Source: Paenibacillus foliorum (lineage in GTDB: Bacteria > Bacillota > Bacilli > Paenibacillales > NBRC-103111). From it: a stretch of 64,000 nt of DNA. Location: assembly GCF_013141765.1 (NCBI RefSeq), contig NZ_WHOD01000087.1, positions 1 to 64,000 of the forward strand. The letters run 5' to 3'. A program made the translations under genes and the position numbers. Of this stretch, positions 16,508-24,433 are shown in pieces (position 1 is the first letter of the stretch; every line of letters starts with the position of its first letter). The notes under the pieces were generated by a model, which saw only the letters and a list, made by a program, of their open reading frames with translations, made no database searches and had not been told where the DNA came from.

Positions 16508-17656
16508 ATGAGTAAATTATTGGAGTTTGTACAAGGGCAGCAGGAAGCTTTGTTGTCGGATTTGGAGCATCTGGTTAATTTGGATACTCCAACAAGCAGC
16601 AAAGAACGGGTGGATCAGGCGATGCAGTTTGTTATCACTCGTTTTCAGGAGCTGATGGGTGGCTCTGTTGAATGGATTCCCCAAGAGAAATATGGTAATC
16701 AAGTGAAGTTGCGGTTGGGTGAAGGGTCAGGGTCAGGGCAAATTTTGCTGATGACGCATATCGATACGGTTTGGCCTGAAGGTGAAACGGTGAAACGTCC
16801 TTTCAGGAAAGAGGGACAGCGCTTGTACGGACCGGGAATTTTCGATATGAAATGTGGTCTGCTGCAGGGATTGTATGCTATGCACGCGGTTATTTCCCGA
16901 TACACGCTTACTAAAAATATTGTGCTGTTCATCAACACGGATGAAGAGGTAGGCAGTCCCTCATCTAGAAAGTGGATTGAAGAAGAGGCTCTGAAAAGCG
17001 AAGCTGTCTTTGTATTGGAGCCTGCCTTAGGCCCCTCAGGGAAGCTGAAAACCTCACGCAAGGGGGTTGGCAGATTTGCCTTGGAGATTGAGGGCGTTTC
17101 CGCTCACTCTGGGATTAACCACAGCGAAGGCGTTAATGCGCTGGAAGAGCTAGCCCATCAAATACTGTATTTGCAAGGATTGACGGACTACGAAAAAGGC
17201 TCGACGGTTAATGTGGGCATTGCTTCAGGAGGCACGGCTGTCAATGTGGTAAGCGGTCAAGCACGGGCTGAGCTTGACCTTCGAATCGAGTCGATGGATG
17301 AAGCGGAGCGGCTTAGCCAGCATATTCTGAATGCTTCACCTGTCTTGGCTAACACTAAGCTGCAAGTGCGGGGCGGAATTATCCGCCCGCCGATGGAACA
17401 GGCAATGAGCCGCAAGCTGTTTGCCAGCGCGCAGGCGATAGCAGACGAATTGGGCTTTTCCCTGCAGGAGACCGCGACTGGCGGGGCCAGCGACGGCAAT
17501 TTCACTGCGGCGCTGAACATTCCGACCTTGGACGGATTGGGGGCTGTGGGTCATGGCGCCCATGCGCTTGATGAATATGTGGAGTTGGATAGCATCTCCT
17601 TACGCTGCGCTTTGCTGGCTCATCTGATCAAGGAACAGATGGAGAAACCAAATTAA
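16508..17656 (+). CDS. M20-family metallopeptidase (carboxypeptidase G2-like)
   Basis: A 382-residue zinc exopeptidase. Metal-site motifs are LMTHIDTVWP with the following Asp, FDMKCG, the NTDEEVGS general-base motif, and a late HALDE histidine; a dimerisation insert lies between residues ~180 and 290 (GVSAHSGI). The branch contains glutamate carboxypeptidases and aminoacylases. It starts 15 bases after the S9 peptidase behind GGTAGGTGAG and is the last gene of the block. It may remove a C-terminal residue or an N-acyl group left by the upstream enzymes. Confidence 0.88.
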   Translation: MSKLLEFVQGQQEALLSDLEHLVNLDTPTSSKERVDQAMQFVITRFQELMGGSVEWIPQEKYGNQVKLRLGEGSGSGQILLMTHIDTVWPEGETVKRPFRKEGQRLYGPGIFDMKCGLLQGLYAMHAVISRYTLTKNIVLFINTDEEVGSPSSRKWIEEEALKSEAVFVLEPALGPSGKLKTSRKGVGRFALEIEGVSAHSGINHSEGVNALEELAHQILYLQGLTDYEKGSTVNVGIASGGTAVNVVSGQARAELDLRIESMDEAERLSQHILNASPVLANTKLQVRGGIIRPPMEQAMSRKLFASAQAIADELGFSLQETATGGASDGNFTAALNIPTLDGLGAVGHGAHALDEYVELDSISLRCALLAHLIKEQMEKPN

Positions 17657-17712
17657 GCGTAATTATTCGAAGCAATCAGACGTATAAGCAATGTAATGCA
17701 GGCTTTTTTTAA

Positions 17713-17762
17713 CCCTCGACTGTATCCTGAATAAGGGCGATCGGGGGATTTTTGTGTAATCA
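17713..17762. repeat. Right copy of the ~50-bp terminator-like direct repeat
   Basis: CCCTCGACTG...CGATCGGGGG followed by ATTTTTG mirrors the element at 5090-5138 with about 45 of 50 positions identical. It closes the peptide block and its last three bases are the stop codon of the convergent LysR gene, so it can serve as a bidirectional terminator. Confidence 0.75.
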
Positions 17763-18650
17763 GACAACAGTAAGGTTTTGACGGATAAATTCTATGAATT
17801 GCTGCGTAATCGGCGTCGGTACATTGTCTTCTAACGTACAAATTGCGATAGGTCTCTGAAGATCCACATGTTTGACATAAACACGGGCGACCTCGCCTCT
17901 CTGGATATAATCCTGCACGGCCATCGCTGAAATCAGGTTTGCTCCGTAGCCGGCCATTACCGCGGTTATAGTTTCATTGAGGCCACTGAATTGCATGCCG
18001 ATTTTGGGTTGATTAACATTATAAGTCCGGCACATGGAGAGAAACCGTTCCCTCGTAGAACTGCCTTCTTCACGTATCACAAACGTTTCATTCATCATTT
18101 CCTGTAAGGAGATTTCCTGTTCAGCCAAGGGGTGACCGGGATGTACAATAAACCATAATTCATCATCTCCCAGATGCTCCCAACGAATTCCGGGGATTTC
18201 CCAACCACCTCCGATAACTGCGACATCTGCTTCATGTTTACTTAGCTTGTCGATTGCATCTCTTGTATTTAAGGTGATTAATTTGATGCTCACATGCTCA
18301 TGTGCTTTCTTGAATGCAGCTATCCATTTGGGAAGCAGCTTGTTGGCAGGAAGATAGGTGGCGGCAATTATGAGCTCTCCTCGTATCCCTGTGACGATTT
18401 CTTCCATTCTAGCTGTAATCTCACGTTCAACGGCAAACAGCTTATGAGACAGCTTTTCCAATTCTTCACCCGCATAGGTTAGAGCAATTCCCCGCCCATG
18501 CGGGACAACGAGGTGAACTCCAAGCTCTTTTTCTAAATTACGGAGTTGTAAGGTAACAGCCGGTTGGCTGATATGCAGTTCATTTGCTGCCTTCGTTACA
18601 CTGCCGAACAACGCAACAGAATGGAAAACTCGTAACGCATGAAGATTCAT
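17760..18650 (-). CDS. LysR-family transcriptional regulator
   Basis: A 296-residue regulator with an N-terminal winged HTH (residues ~1-60, including ELHISQPAVTLQLRNLEKELG) and a type-2 periplasmic-binding-fold effector domain (residues ~90-290). The start follows AAAGGAA on the minus strand. It is divergent from the metallophosphoesterase gene and convergent with the peptide block, so its usual target would be the divergent promoter region at 18651-18772. The effector is unknown. Confidence 0.9.
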   Translation of the reverse strand: MNLHALRVFHSVALFGSVTKAANELHISQPAVTLQLRNLEKELGVHLVVPHGRGIALTYAGEELEKLSHKLFAVEREITARMEEIVTGIRGELIIAATYLPANKLLPKWIAAFKKAHEHVSIKLITLNTRDAIDKLSKHEADVAVIGGGWEIPGIRWEHLGDDELWFIVHPGHPLAEQEISLQEMMNETFVIREEGSSTRERFLSMCRTYNVNQPKIGMQFSGLNETITAVMAGYGANLISAMAVQDYIQRGEVARVYVKHVDLQRPIAICTLEDNVPTPITQQFIEFIRQNLTVV

Positions 18651-18772
18651 AATGGATTCCTTTCAGGTTCTCTCATCAGTTTTACTTATGAATACACGAT
18701 AAACTTCTATAGCAACAGTACACGTTCATCTGGTAAATTGAAAGTAGCAATTGGAAAAAAGGGGGAGTTAGT

Positions 18773-19729
18773 ATGAAATCAGGAAATTCGCTTAACTACA
18801 ACTCAGACGGGACATTTACAATCGTACAATTTACGGATCTGCATTGGAAAAATGGAGAGGCAGCTGACCAAAGGACAGCCCAGTTAATGCAGATTGTGCT
18901 TGATTTGGAGCAGCCCGATCTGGTGTTCTTTACAGGAGATACGATTGAAAGTGAGTATTGCCTTGATCCTAAGCAATCCTTTCATGACGCTATTTCTATT
19001 GTGAGTGACAGACGAATTCCTTGGGCTGCAGTGTTTGGCAATCATGATGCTGAGTATCGAACATCGAAATCAGAGCTGCTGCAGGTACAGCTGGAGCATC
19101 CAACCTGCTTATCGGAAGCAGGTCCTGAGGAATTGCATGGAATTGGAAATTATACCATCCCAATCTTAAGCAGCGAAGGTAAGGCTGCAGTAATTTTGTA
19201 TGCGCTTGATTCAGGTGATTATGCTGCACCCCTTCTTAAGGGCTATGATTGGATTCATCGTGATCAAATTGAATGGTTTGCGAGGCAGGCGGATGCTTTT
19301 GCAGAAGGGAATGGAGGGCAGCCTGTCCCATCGCTTGCTTTTTTTCATATACCTGTGCCTGAATACGAAGAAATGTGGAACAATGAAACCTGCTTTGGTT
19401 TGAAAGAAGAAGGAGTCGGATGCCCGAAGGTGAATTCGGGATTTTTTACAGCGATGCTGGAAAAAGGTAATGTGATGGGAACATTTACAGGACATGACCA
19501 TATCAACGATTATCACGGGCAATTACATGGGATTAGGCTGTGCTACGGAAGAGCAACAGGGTTTAACTCCTATGGGAAGGAAACGATGCAGAGGGGGGCG
19601 CGTATTATTCGCTTAAACGAAGGGGCAGCCGGGTTCGATACATGGATTCGTTTGGAGGACGGAAGCCGAATCGATAACCAGCCCGAGCATTTACCGGAAA
19701 TGAAAAGAGCCAAAGGGCAGGTGGTTTAA
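18773..19729 (+). CDS. Calcineurin-like metallophosphoesterase
   Basis: A 318-residue protein with the full metallophosphoesterase motif set: FTDLHW, FTGDTI, FGNHDAE, a later FFHIPVPE and TGHDHIND. No signal peptide is present. The arrangement resembles the bacterial relatives of purple acid phosphatases (PDC1/Dcr2-like), which hydrolyse phosphomonoesters or diesters with a two-metal centre. The start follows GGGGGAG. It is probably co-transcribed with the GNAT gene 22 bases downstream and may be controlled by the divergent LysR regulator. The substrate cannot be read from the sequence. Confidence 0.85.
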   Translation: MKSGNSLNYNSDGTFTIVQFTDLHWKNGEAADQRTAQLMQIVLDLEQPDLVFFTGDTIESEYCLDPKQSFHDAISIVSDRRIPWAAVFGNHDAEYRTSKSELLQVQLEHPTCLSEAGPEELHGIGNYTIPILSSEGKAAVILYALDSGDYAAPLLKGYDWIHRDQIEWFARQADAFAEGNGGQPVPSLAFFHIPVPEYEEMWNNETCFGLKEEGVGCPKVNSGFFTAMLEKGNVMGTFTGHDHINDYHGQLHGIRLCYGRATGFNSYGKETMQRGARIIRLNEGAAGFDTWIRLEDGSRIDNQPEHLPEMKRAKGQVV

Positions 19730-19751
19730 TAATACCGAGAGGAGTCATCAC

Positions 19752-20252
19752 ATGGATCAAGGTAAATATAAGGATACCGATTCGGCGATGAGCCGAGCCG
19801 CAGATTCAAGCCAATGTATCCGTAAGGCAGTTGCTGAGGATACTCCCATGCTGTGCAAGCTCATGTTTCAATTAAGTGAAGAGGCTATTTCCTATGATGA
19901 TATGCAAGACAGGCTGAGGATGACGGAACAGAGCCTAAGCGATACGATTTACATATACGAACAAGAAGGATGCGTTCTGGGAACATTAGTATTTCGCGTA
20001 CGTGAAAATATCCGTGAGGTCAGCCGTTATGGGGAAATTTGTATTATTGTGGTGGATGCAGCGGCAAAAAGGTCCGGGATTGGGAGAGCCTTAATGCTAT
20101 TTGCTGAGCAAATGGCGATAGATCTGGGCTGCAAAGGCACCTACTTAATTAGCGGCTTCGGACGTAAGGAGGAGGCTCATCTATTTTATCAAGAGCTGGG
20201 GTATGAGATAACGGGATATCGTTTTGTTAAGAGGCTAGAGAAGTGTGAATAA
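19752..20252 (+). CDS. GNAT-family N-acetyltransferase
   Basis: A 166-residue acetyltransferase. The acetyl-CoA loop is visible as RSGIGRALM after an IIVVDAAAK strand, and the C-terminal half ends in a YQELGYEITGYRFVK segment typical of the fold. The start follows GAGGAGTC. It lies directly downstream of the phosphoesterase and ends at a terminator shared with the convergent GntR gene. The substrate is unknown. Confidence 0.85.
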   Translation: MDQGKYKDTDSAMSRAADSSQCIRKAVAEDTPMLCKLMFQLSEEAISYDDMQDRLRMTEQSLSDTIYIYEQEGCVLGTLVFRVRENIREVSRYGEICIIVVDAAAKRSGIGRALMLFAEQMAIDLGCKGTYLISGFGRKEEAHLFYQELGYEITGYRFVKRLEKCE

Positions 20253-20275
20253 ACGTGTGCAAAAGGAAAAAAAGA

Positions 20276-20322
20276 AATAGACCCGTGCAGGCTGCTTAAG
20301 GCTGCTGCTGGTCTATTTTTTT
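20276..20322. terminator. Bidirectional terminator between GNAT and GntR genes
   Basis: AATAGACC (20276-20283) pairs with GGTCTATT (20310-20317) with further pairing of GC-rich inner arms, followed by a T-run on the plus strand and preceded by an A-rich run for the minus strand. Confidence 0.75.
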
Positions 20323-20393
20323 GCTTAGGTGAGAGTTCAATAGGGGATTGATTTTTTGAACATTTTTGAATATGAAAGGATAGTTTGCTTGAC

Positions 20394-21074
20394 CTAGAGC
20401 TTATGCAGCACCTGCTCTACTTTACGAAGATGGGAGGCCATTCGTTCTTTGGCTAAATCAGCATGGCCTATTTGAATGGCTTCGACAATTTGCCGATGTT
20501 CTTCAGACAAGCGAGCTGCCTCAGTTTGCTCGGCAAACAGCCACAGCCTGCGGCTTTCACGCATTACAGATCCCATCGATTGGAACAACGACTGTAGGGT
20601 ACTAACAAGCAGATGATTCTGAGCGGCTTCGGCTACAGCTATGTGAAAGCGAATATCGGATTTTTCCAATAAATCCTCATCCTGCAGTGTGGTCATTTCA
20701 TCTATTATAGTGTGCAGTTCTTGCAAATTGGACTCATTTCTGCGGATGGCAGCTAAACCTGCGCTTTCTGTTTCCAGCATAAATCTTAATTCAAGCCATG
20801 CGCGAAGCTGCTGGATATCGGTAATTTCAGGAGCTTGCCATAGCTGCTCGGATTCTTTGTCTTTTAATACAAAGGTCCCGCCGCCGTGTCTTACGTCGAC
20901 CCAACCATGAGCCTTCAAAGACATTAATGCTTCGCGGATGGTTGATCGGCCTACATTTAACAATAGGGCTAGCTGTTCAACGGAGGGGAGCCGAGTACCT
21001 ACCGGCCATTCGCTTTTTTGAATTCGTTCAAGAATGGCCTCGGCAGCAATTTCGTAGGCTTTTCGAATTATCAC
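20394..21074 (-). CDS. GntR-family (FadR/FCD) transcriptional regulator, likely of glcDF
   Basis: A 226-residue regulator with an N-terminal winged HTH (LNVGRSTIREALMSLKAHGWV) and a C-terminal all-helical FCD ligand domain (residues ~95-220). The start is placed at GTG 21074, eight bases after AAGGAAG; the in-frame GTG at 21083 overlaps that site. FCD regulators such as LldR and GlcC respond to hydroxy acids. It is divergent from glcD and a perfect palindrome (21143-21155) lies on the glcD promoter, so autoregulated control of glcDF by lactate or glycolate is the simplest reading. Confidence 0.88.
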   Translation of the reverse strand: MIIRKAYEIAAEAILERIQKSEWPVGTRLPSVEQLALLLNVGRSTIREALMSLKAHGWVDVRHGGGTFVLKDKESEQLWQAPEITDIQQLRAWLELRFMLETESAGLAAIRRNESNLQELHTIIDEMTTLQDEDLLEKSDIRFHIAVAEAAQNHLLVSTLQSLFQSMGSVMRESRRLWLFAEQTEAARLSEEHRQIVEAIQIGHADLAKERMASHLRKVEQVLHKL

Positions 21075-21109
21075 ATGGATCACTTCCTTCAGTAGCCTTC
21101 TGTTTTTGA

Positions 21110-21155
21110 TTGACAGATAGCAAATTACACTTTTATAATAAAGTCATCAGATGAC
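21110..21155 (+). promoter_or_regulatory. Sigma-A promoter of glcDF with a GntR-type operator
   Basis: TTGACA (21110-21115) and TATAAT (21134-21139) are separated by 18 bases. Immediately downstream, GTCATCAGATGAC (21143-21155) is a perfect palindrome with a single central base, the size and position expected of an FCD-type repressor operator overlapping the transcription start. Confidence 0.75.
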
Positions 21156-21226
21156 CTGATCTAAATTATAGCTGATTCATATCTTATATACAATCCAGAA
21201 ACAAGATGAAAGGGGATACTATCCAA

Positions 21227-22756
21227 GTGCTGCCACAAAATGTCCGTGAACGTATGCAATCAATTGTAGGCGATAAATGGTTTAAGGACGACACGGAAAC
21301 TTTGGTTTCCTATAGCTATGATGCTACGCCGTTGTACCAAGCAATGCCGGATGGCGTTGTGTTTCCTGCCTCGACTGAGGAGGTGTCCGGTATCATGAAG
21401 ATATGCGCTGAGCATAAAATTCCTGTGATCGGACGCGGAGCAGGCAGCAATCTTTGTGCGGGTGTCGTTCCGATGCAAGGAGGACTTGTCCTTGTTATGA
21501 CACGGATGAACCGTCTGATTGAGATCGATCAAGATAACCTGACCGCGACATTTCAGACAGGATTGAATACGAAGCAATTCCATACGGCAGTGGAGCAAAC
21601 AGGGCTATTTTACCCACCCGATCCTGGGAGTATGATTATTTGCACGATGGGCGGGAATATTGCGCTTGGAGCGGGAGGGCTTCGTGGGCTTAAGTACGGA
21701 ACTACGAAGGATTATGTGATTGGGCTTGAAGCGGTGCTGGCGAACGGAGATATCCTTCGTACAGGCGGGAAGCTGGTTAAAGATGTAGCTGGCTATGATT
21801 TGACCAAGCTGCTTGTAGGTTCCGGCGGGACACTGGCGATAATGACAGAGGCAACAGTTAAGCTTGTTCCTAAGCCCGTATTTCGTAGGTCTATGCTTGC
21901 TATTTATAGCGATCTTTCTTCAGCTGCGCGATCTGTTTCTCAGATCATTGCTAACCGAATCACCCCCTGTACGCTTGAATTTATGGATAAAGCTACGATA
22001 CGTGTGGTTGAGGATTTTGCAAGAATCGGTCTGCCCGTTGATGCAGAAGCTGTGCTAGCCATAGAGCAGGATGGTGATGAAACCATTGTGGAGCGGGATT
22101 TGCTGCTTATTGAGGAAATTTGCCGCCGTGAGGGGGCTATCGAAGTAAAAGTAGCAGCAACCCCTGAGGAAGGCGCAAAAGTAATGGAAGCAAGACGCAG
22201 CGCATTGGCTGCCTTGTCGAGGCTGCGTCCGACGACCATTCTTGAGGACGCCACAGTTCCGAGATCGAAGCTAGCTGAGATGGTACAGGAGGTTCAACGT
22301 GTAGCTGCTAAATTCGATGTTCAGATTTGTACGTTCGGGCATGCCGGCGACGGCAACCTGCATCCAACGGCAATGACAGATGCCAGGAACCCAGAGGAAC
22401 TGCACCGGGTGGAACAAGCTTTTGATGAAATATTTGAGGTTGCACTTAGTTTGGGAGGTACGATAACTGGAGAGCACGGTGTTGGATTGGTAAAAGCGCC
22501 GTATCTTGAATGGAAGGTCGGAGCCTCTGGCATAGATATTATGAAACGGTTGAAGCTGGCATTCGATCCGGATAACATAATGAATCCGGGCAAGATGTTT
22601 GCGGAAACGCGCAAACGGGTAGTATTGAGTAGGCCTGATGGAGGTTCAAACGCTAATACACAGGTACCTGTTCAGCAGCAACAGCAACAGCAACAACAGC
22701 AGCAACAGCAGCAACAGCAACAACAGGATCAACAATCTTCGCGGGAAGGGCAGTGA
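21227..22756 (+). CDS. glcD: FAD-linked glycolate/D-lactate oxidase subunit GlcD with polyglutamine tail
   Basis: A FAD_binding_4/FAD-oxidase_C flavoprotein of the GlcD/D-lactate dehydrogenase group. The FAD-binding region contains PVIGRGAGSNLCAG and GGLRGLKYGTTKDYV; the C-terminal domain contains FGHAGDGNLHP and GEHGVGL. GTG 21227 is preferred because AAAGGGG precedes it, while the in-frame ATG 21206 has no site. After the conserved NPGKMF end, the protein carries an unusual tail with 18 consecutive Gln codons (22673-22726, mixed CAG/CAA), then Asp-Gln-Gln and a short basic end. It is followed 7 bases later by glcF. Confidence 0.88.
   Translation: MLPQNVRERMQSIVGDKWFKDDTETLVSYSYDATPLYQAMPDGVVFPASTEEVSGIMKICAEHKIPVIGRGAGSNLCAGVVPMQGGLVLVMTRMNRLIEIDQDNLTATFQTGLNTKQFHTAVEQTGLFYPPDPGSMIICTMGGNIALGAGGLRGLKYGTTKDYVIGLEAVLANGDILRTGGKLVKDVAGYDLTKLLVGSGGTLAIMTEATVKLVPKPVFRRSMLAIYSDLSSAARSVSQIIANRITPCTLEFMDKATIRVVEDFARIGLPVDAEAVLAIEQDGDETIVERDLLLIEEICRREGAIEVKVAATPEEGAKVMEARRSALAALSRLRPTTILEDATVPRSKLAEMVQEVQRVAAKFDVQICTFGHAGDGNLHPTAMTDARNPEELHRVEQAFDEIFEVALSLGGTITGEHGVGLVKAPYLEWKVGASGIDIMKRLKLAFDPDNIMNPGKMFAETRKRVVLSRPDGGSNANTQVPVQQQQQQQQQQQQQQQQQQDQQSSREGQ
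22673..22726 (+). repeat. CAG/CAA trinucleotide tract coding for 18 glutamines
   Basis: Eighteen consecutive CAR codons at the 3' end of glcD. The mixture of CAG and CAA breaks the perfect repeat only partly, so length change by slippage remains possible. The +1 frame through this tract (Ser/Asn-rich) is open and continuous with glcF. Confidence 0.95.
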
Positions 22757-22763
22757 AGCAGTG

Positions 22764-24131
22764 ATGGCAATTGAACAATCAAGGCTGGCAGAGAAGTTAA
22801 AGCTTACGCTTGATTCTGACCAACTAACTAACTGTATGCGCTGCGGCTTCTGTCAAACGGCCTGTCCTACGTTCAATGAGACTGGACTTGAGGCTGCCTC
22901 TCCGCGAGGACGTATTGCACTGATGAAAGCTGTTTCCGACGGTATTATGGCGCCAGATCAGCAATTTAAGGAGCAGATGGATTTATGTCTGGGCTGTCGT
23001 GCCTGTGAGCCTGCCTGCCCATCGGATGTGAAATATGGTCAGCTTATTGAGCAGGCGAGAGAATCCATTGCCTCGGAAACCGAATTTCCTTGGCATGTAA
23101 AGGCGATTCGCTCCTTATTCATGGAGCGACTGTTTCCGCATCATGGTCGCATGCGATTGGTTGGCGGCTTACTGAAGCTGTACCAGCGCTCGGGTATGCA
23201 GCAGCTGACGCATAAAAGCGGCGTGATGCGCATGTTTCCCGAGCATATGCGTCAGATGGAAGCGATTCTGCCTCAGGCTTCCTCTGACGGCGTTGTCCGC
23301 GCTTGGGAGAAGCTAGGCCTCCCAGCGACTTGGGAAACAACGCGAAGCGGACAGCGCGTGCTCGTGATTCCGCCTGTCGGCGACAAGGTGGCACGCGTCG
23401 GCCTGTTCCGCGGATGCATCATGGATGTGCTGTTCACGTCCACCAACGTGAACACGATCAAGCTGCTCCGCAGGGCCGGTTTCGAGGTCGTTATCCCGAC
23501 CTCGCAGACCTGCTGCGGAGCGCTGCACGCCCACGCGGGCGAAACGGATGCGGCACGCCGTCTCGCCCGCGTGAACATCGACGCCTTCGCCGATGCCGGC
23601 GTCGATAGCATTGCGAGCAACGCCGGCGGCTGCGGCGCGAGCCTGAAGGAATATGACCATCTGCTGCACGCAGATGCGTCATGCTCAGAAGCTGCGGACA
23701 GCTTCGCCCGCAGCGTCAAAGACATCTCCGAGCTGCTCACGGAGCAGGGACGACCGCTGCCCATCAAGCGGGAGCAGCCTGCAACCACTGTCACGTATCA
23801 GGATTCGTGCCACCTGCGCAATGTGATGCGCGTTCAGAGCGCGCCTCGTACTCTCTTGAAGTCGGTGCCAGGCGTCCGCCTTAACGAGCTGCAGGGAGCC
23901 GAACGCTGCTGCGGCTCGGCTGGAATTTACAATTTGACTCAGCCGCAAATGTCTACTCAAGTACTCGACCACAAAATGGAGCTTGTGGAAGAAACCAATG
24001 CGCAGGTTATTATAACAGCCAATCCGGGCTGTCTGCTTCAAATGCAGTGGGGAGTCTACCGGTCAGGGCAATCGGATCGGATTAAGGCTATGCACCTTGT
24101 AGATTTTCTCGCGGAAAATTTGGAAAACTAA
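22764..24131 (+). CDS. glcF: Glycolate/lactate oxidase iron-sulfur subunit GlcF
   Basis: A 455-residue protein with two 4Fe-4S motifs near the N-terminus (CMRCGFCQTACP and CLGCRACEPACP) and two CCG domains (TCCGALHAHAG and RCCGSAGIYN). Together with GlcD it oxidises glycolate or D-lactate and passes electrons to the quinone pool. ATG 22764 is chosen at the conserved start, seven bases after the glcD stop; the frame is open further upstream through the repeat, but as low-complexity sequence. The stretch 23280-23800 is clearly richer in G+C than its surroundings. Confidence 0.88.
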   Translation: MAIEQSRLAEKLKLTLDSDQLTNCMRCGFCQTACPTFNETGLEAASPRGRIALMKAVSDGIMAPDQQFKEQMDLCLGCRACEPACPSDVKYGQLIEQARESIASETEFPWHVKAIRSLFMERLFPHHGRMRLVGGLLKLYQRSGMQQLTHKSGVMRMFPEHMRQMEAILPQASSDGVVRAWEKLGLPATWETTRSGQRVLVIPPVGDKVARVGLFRGCIMDVLFTSTNVNTIKLLRRAGFEVVIPTSQTCCGALHAHAGETDAARRLARVNIDAFADAGVDSIASNAGGCGASLKEYDHLLHADASCSEAADSFARSVKDISELLTEQGRPLPIKREQPATTVTYQDSCHLRNVMRVQSAPRTLLKSVPGVRLNELQGAERCCGSAGIYNLTQPQMSTQVLDHKMELVEETNAQVIITANPGCLLQMQWGVYRSGQSDRIKAMHLVDFLAENLEN

Positions 24132-24433
24132 CCGTACTGAATTTGTATAAATAGTGGTATTTGCACTGTAATTATCCGTATGTAATCTAATAGTCCTGAT
24201 GACCTATAAGGGGGCGCGGGGCTATTTCTCGTTACATAAATGGAAAATATTTAATTTTATGTAAAATGAAAAAGGAAAATGGACAAACTTGGAGAATTAT
24301 TTGATTTGTCACTTGCAATATTATCCTATAATTTGAATGTTTCGTGGATATTCGGTGTATAATGGAACTATATGAACCTATTTATAGTACTATCTCTAGA
24401 GAGTGAATGTATAATTTAAGGAGGACATAAGTA
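24132..24433 (+). promoter_or_regulatory. Intergenic region with probable promoter for the DGQHR pair
   Basis: This 300-base A/T-rich gap contains TATAAT at 24358-24363 with a weak TTGAAT at 24333-24338 (19-base spacing), and AAGGAGG just before the start at 24434. I see no clear terminator for glcF and no gene. Confidence 0.4.

Noticed and set aside
22638..22763. N-terminal extension of glcF through the CAR repeat
   Set aside because: The extension is a Ser/Asn low-complexity read of the glcD repeat; the conserved protein starts at 22764.
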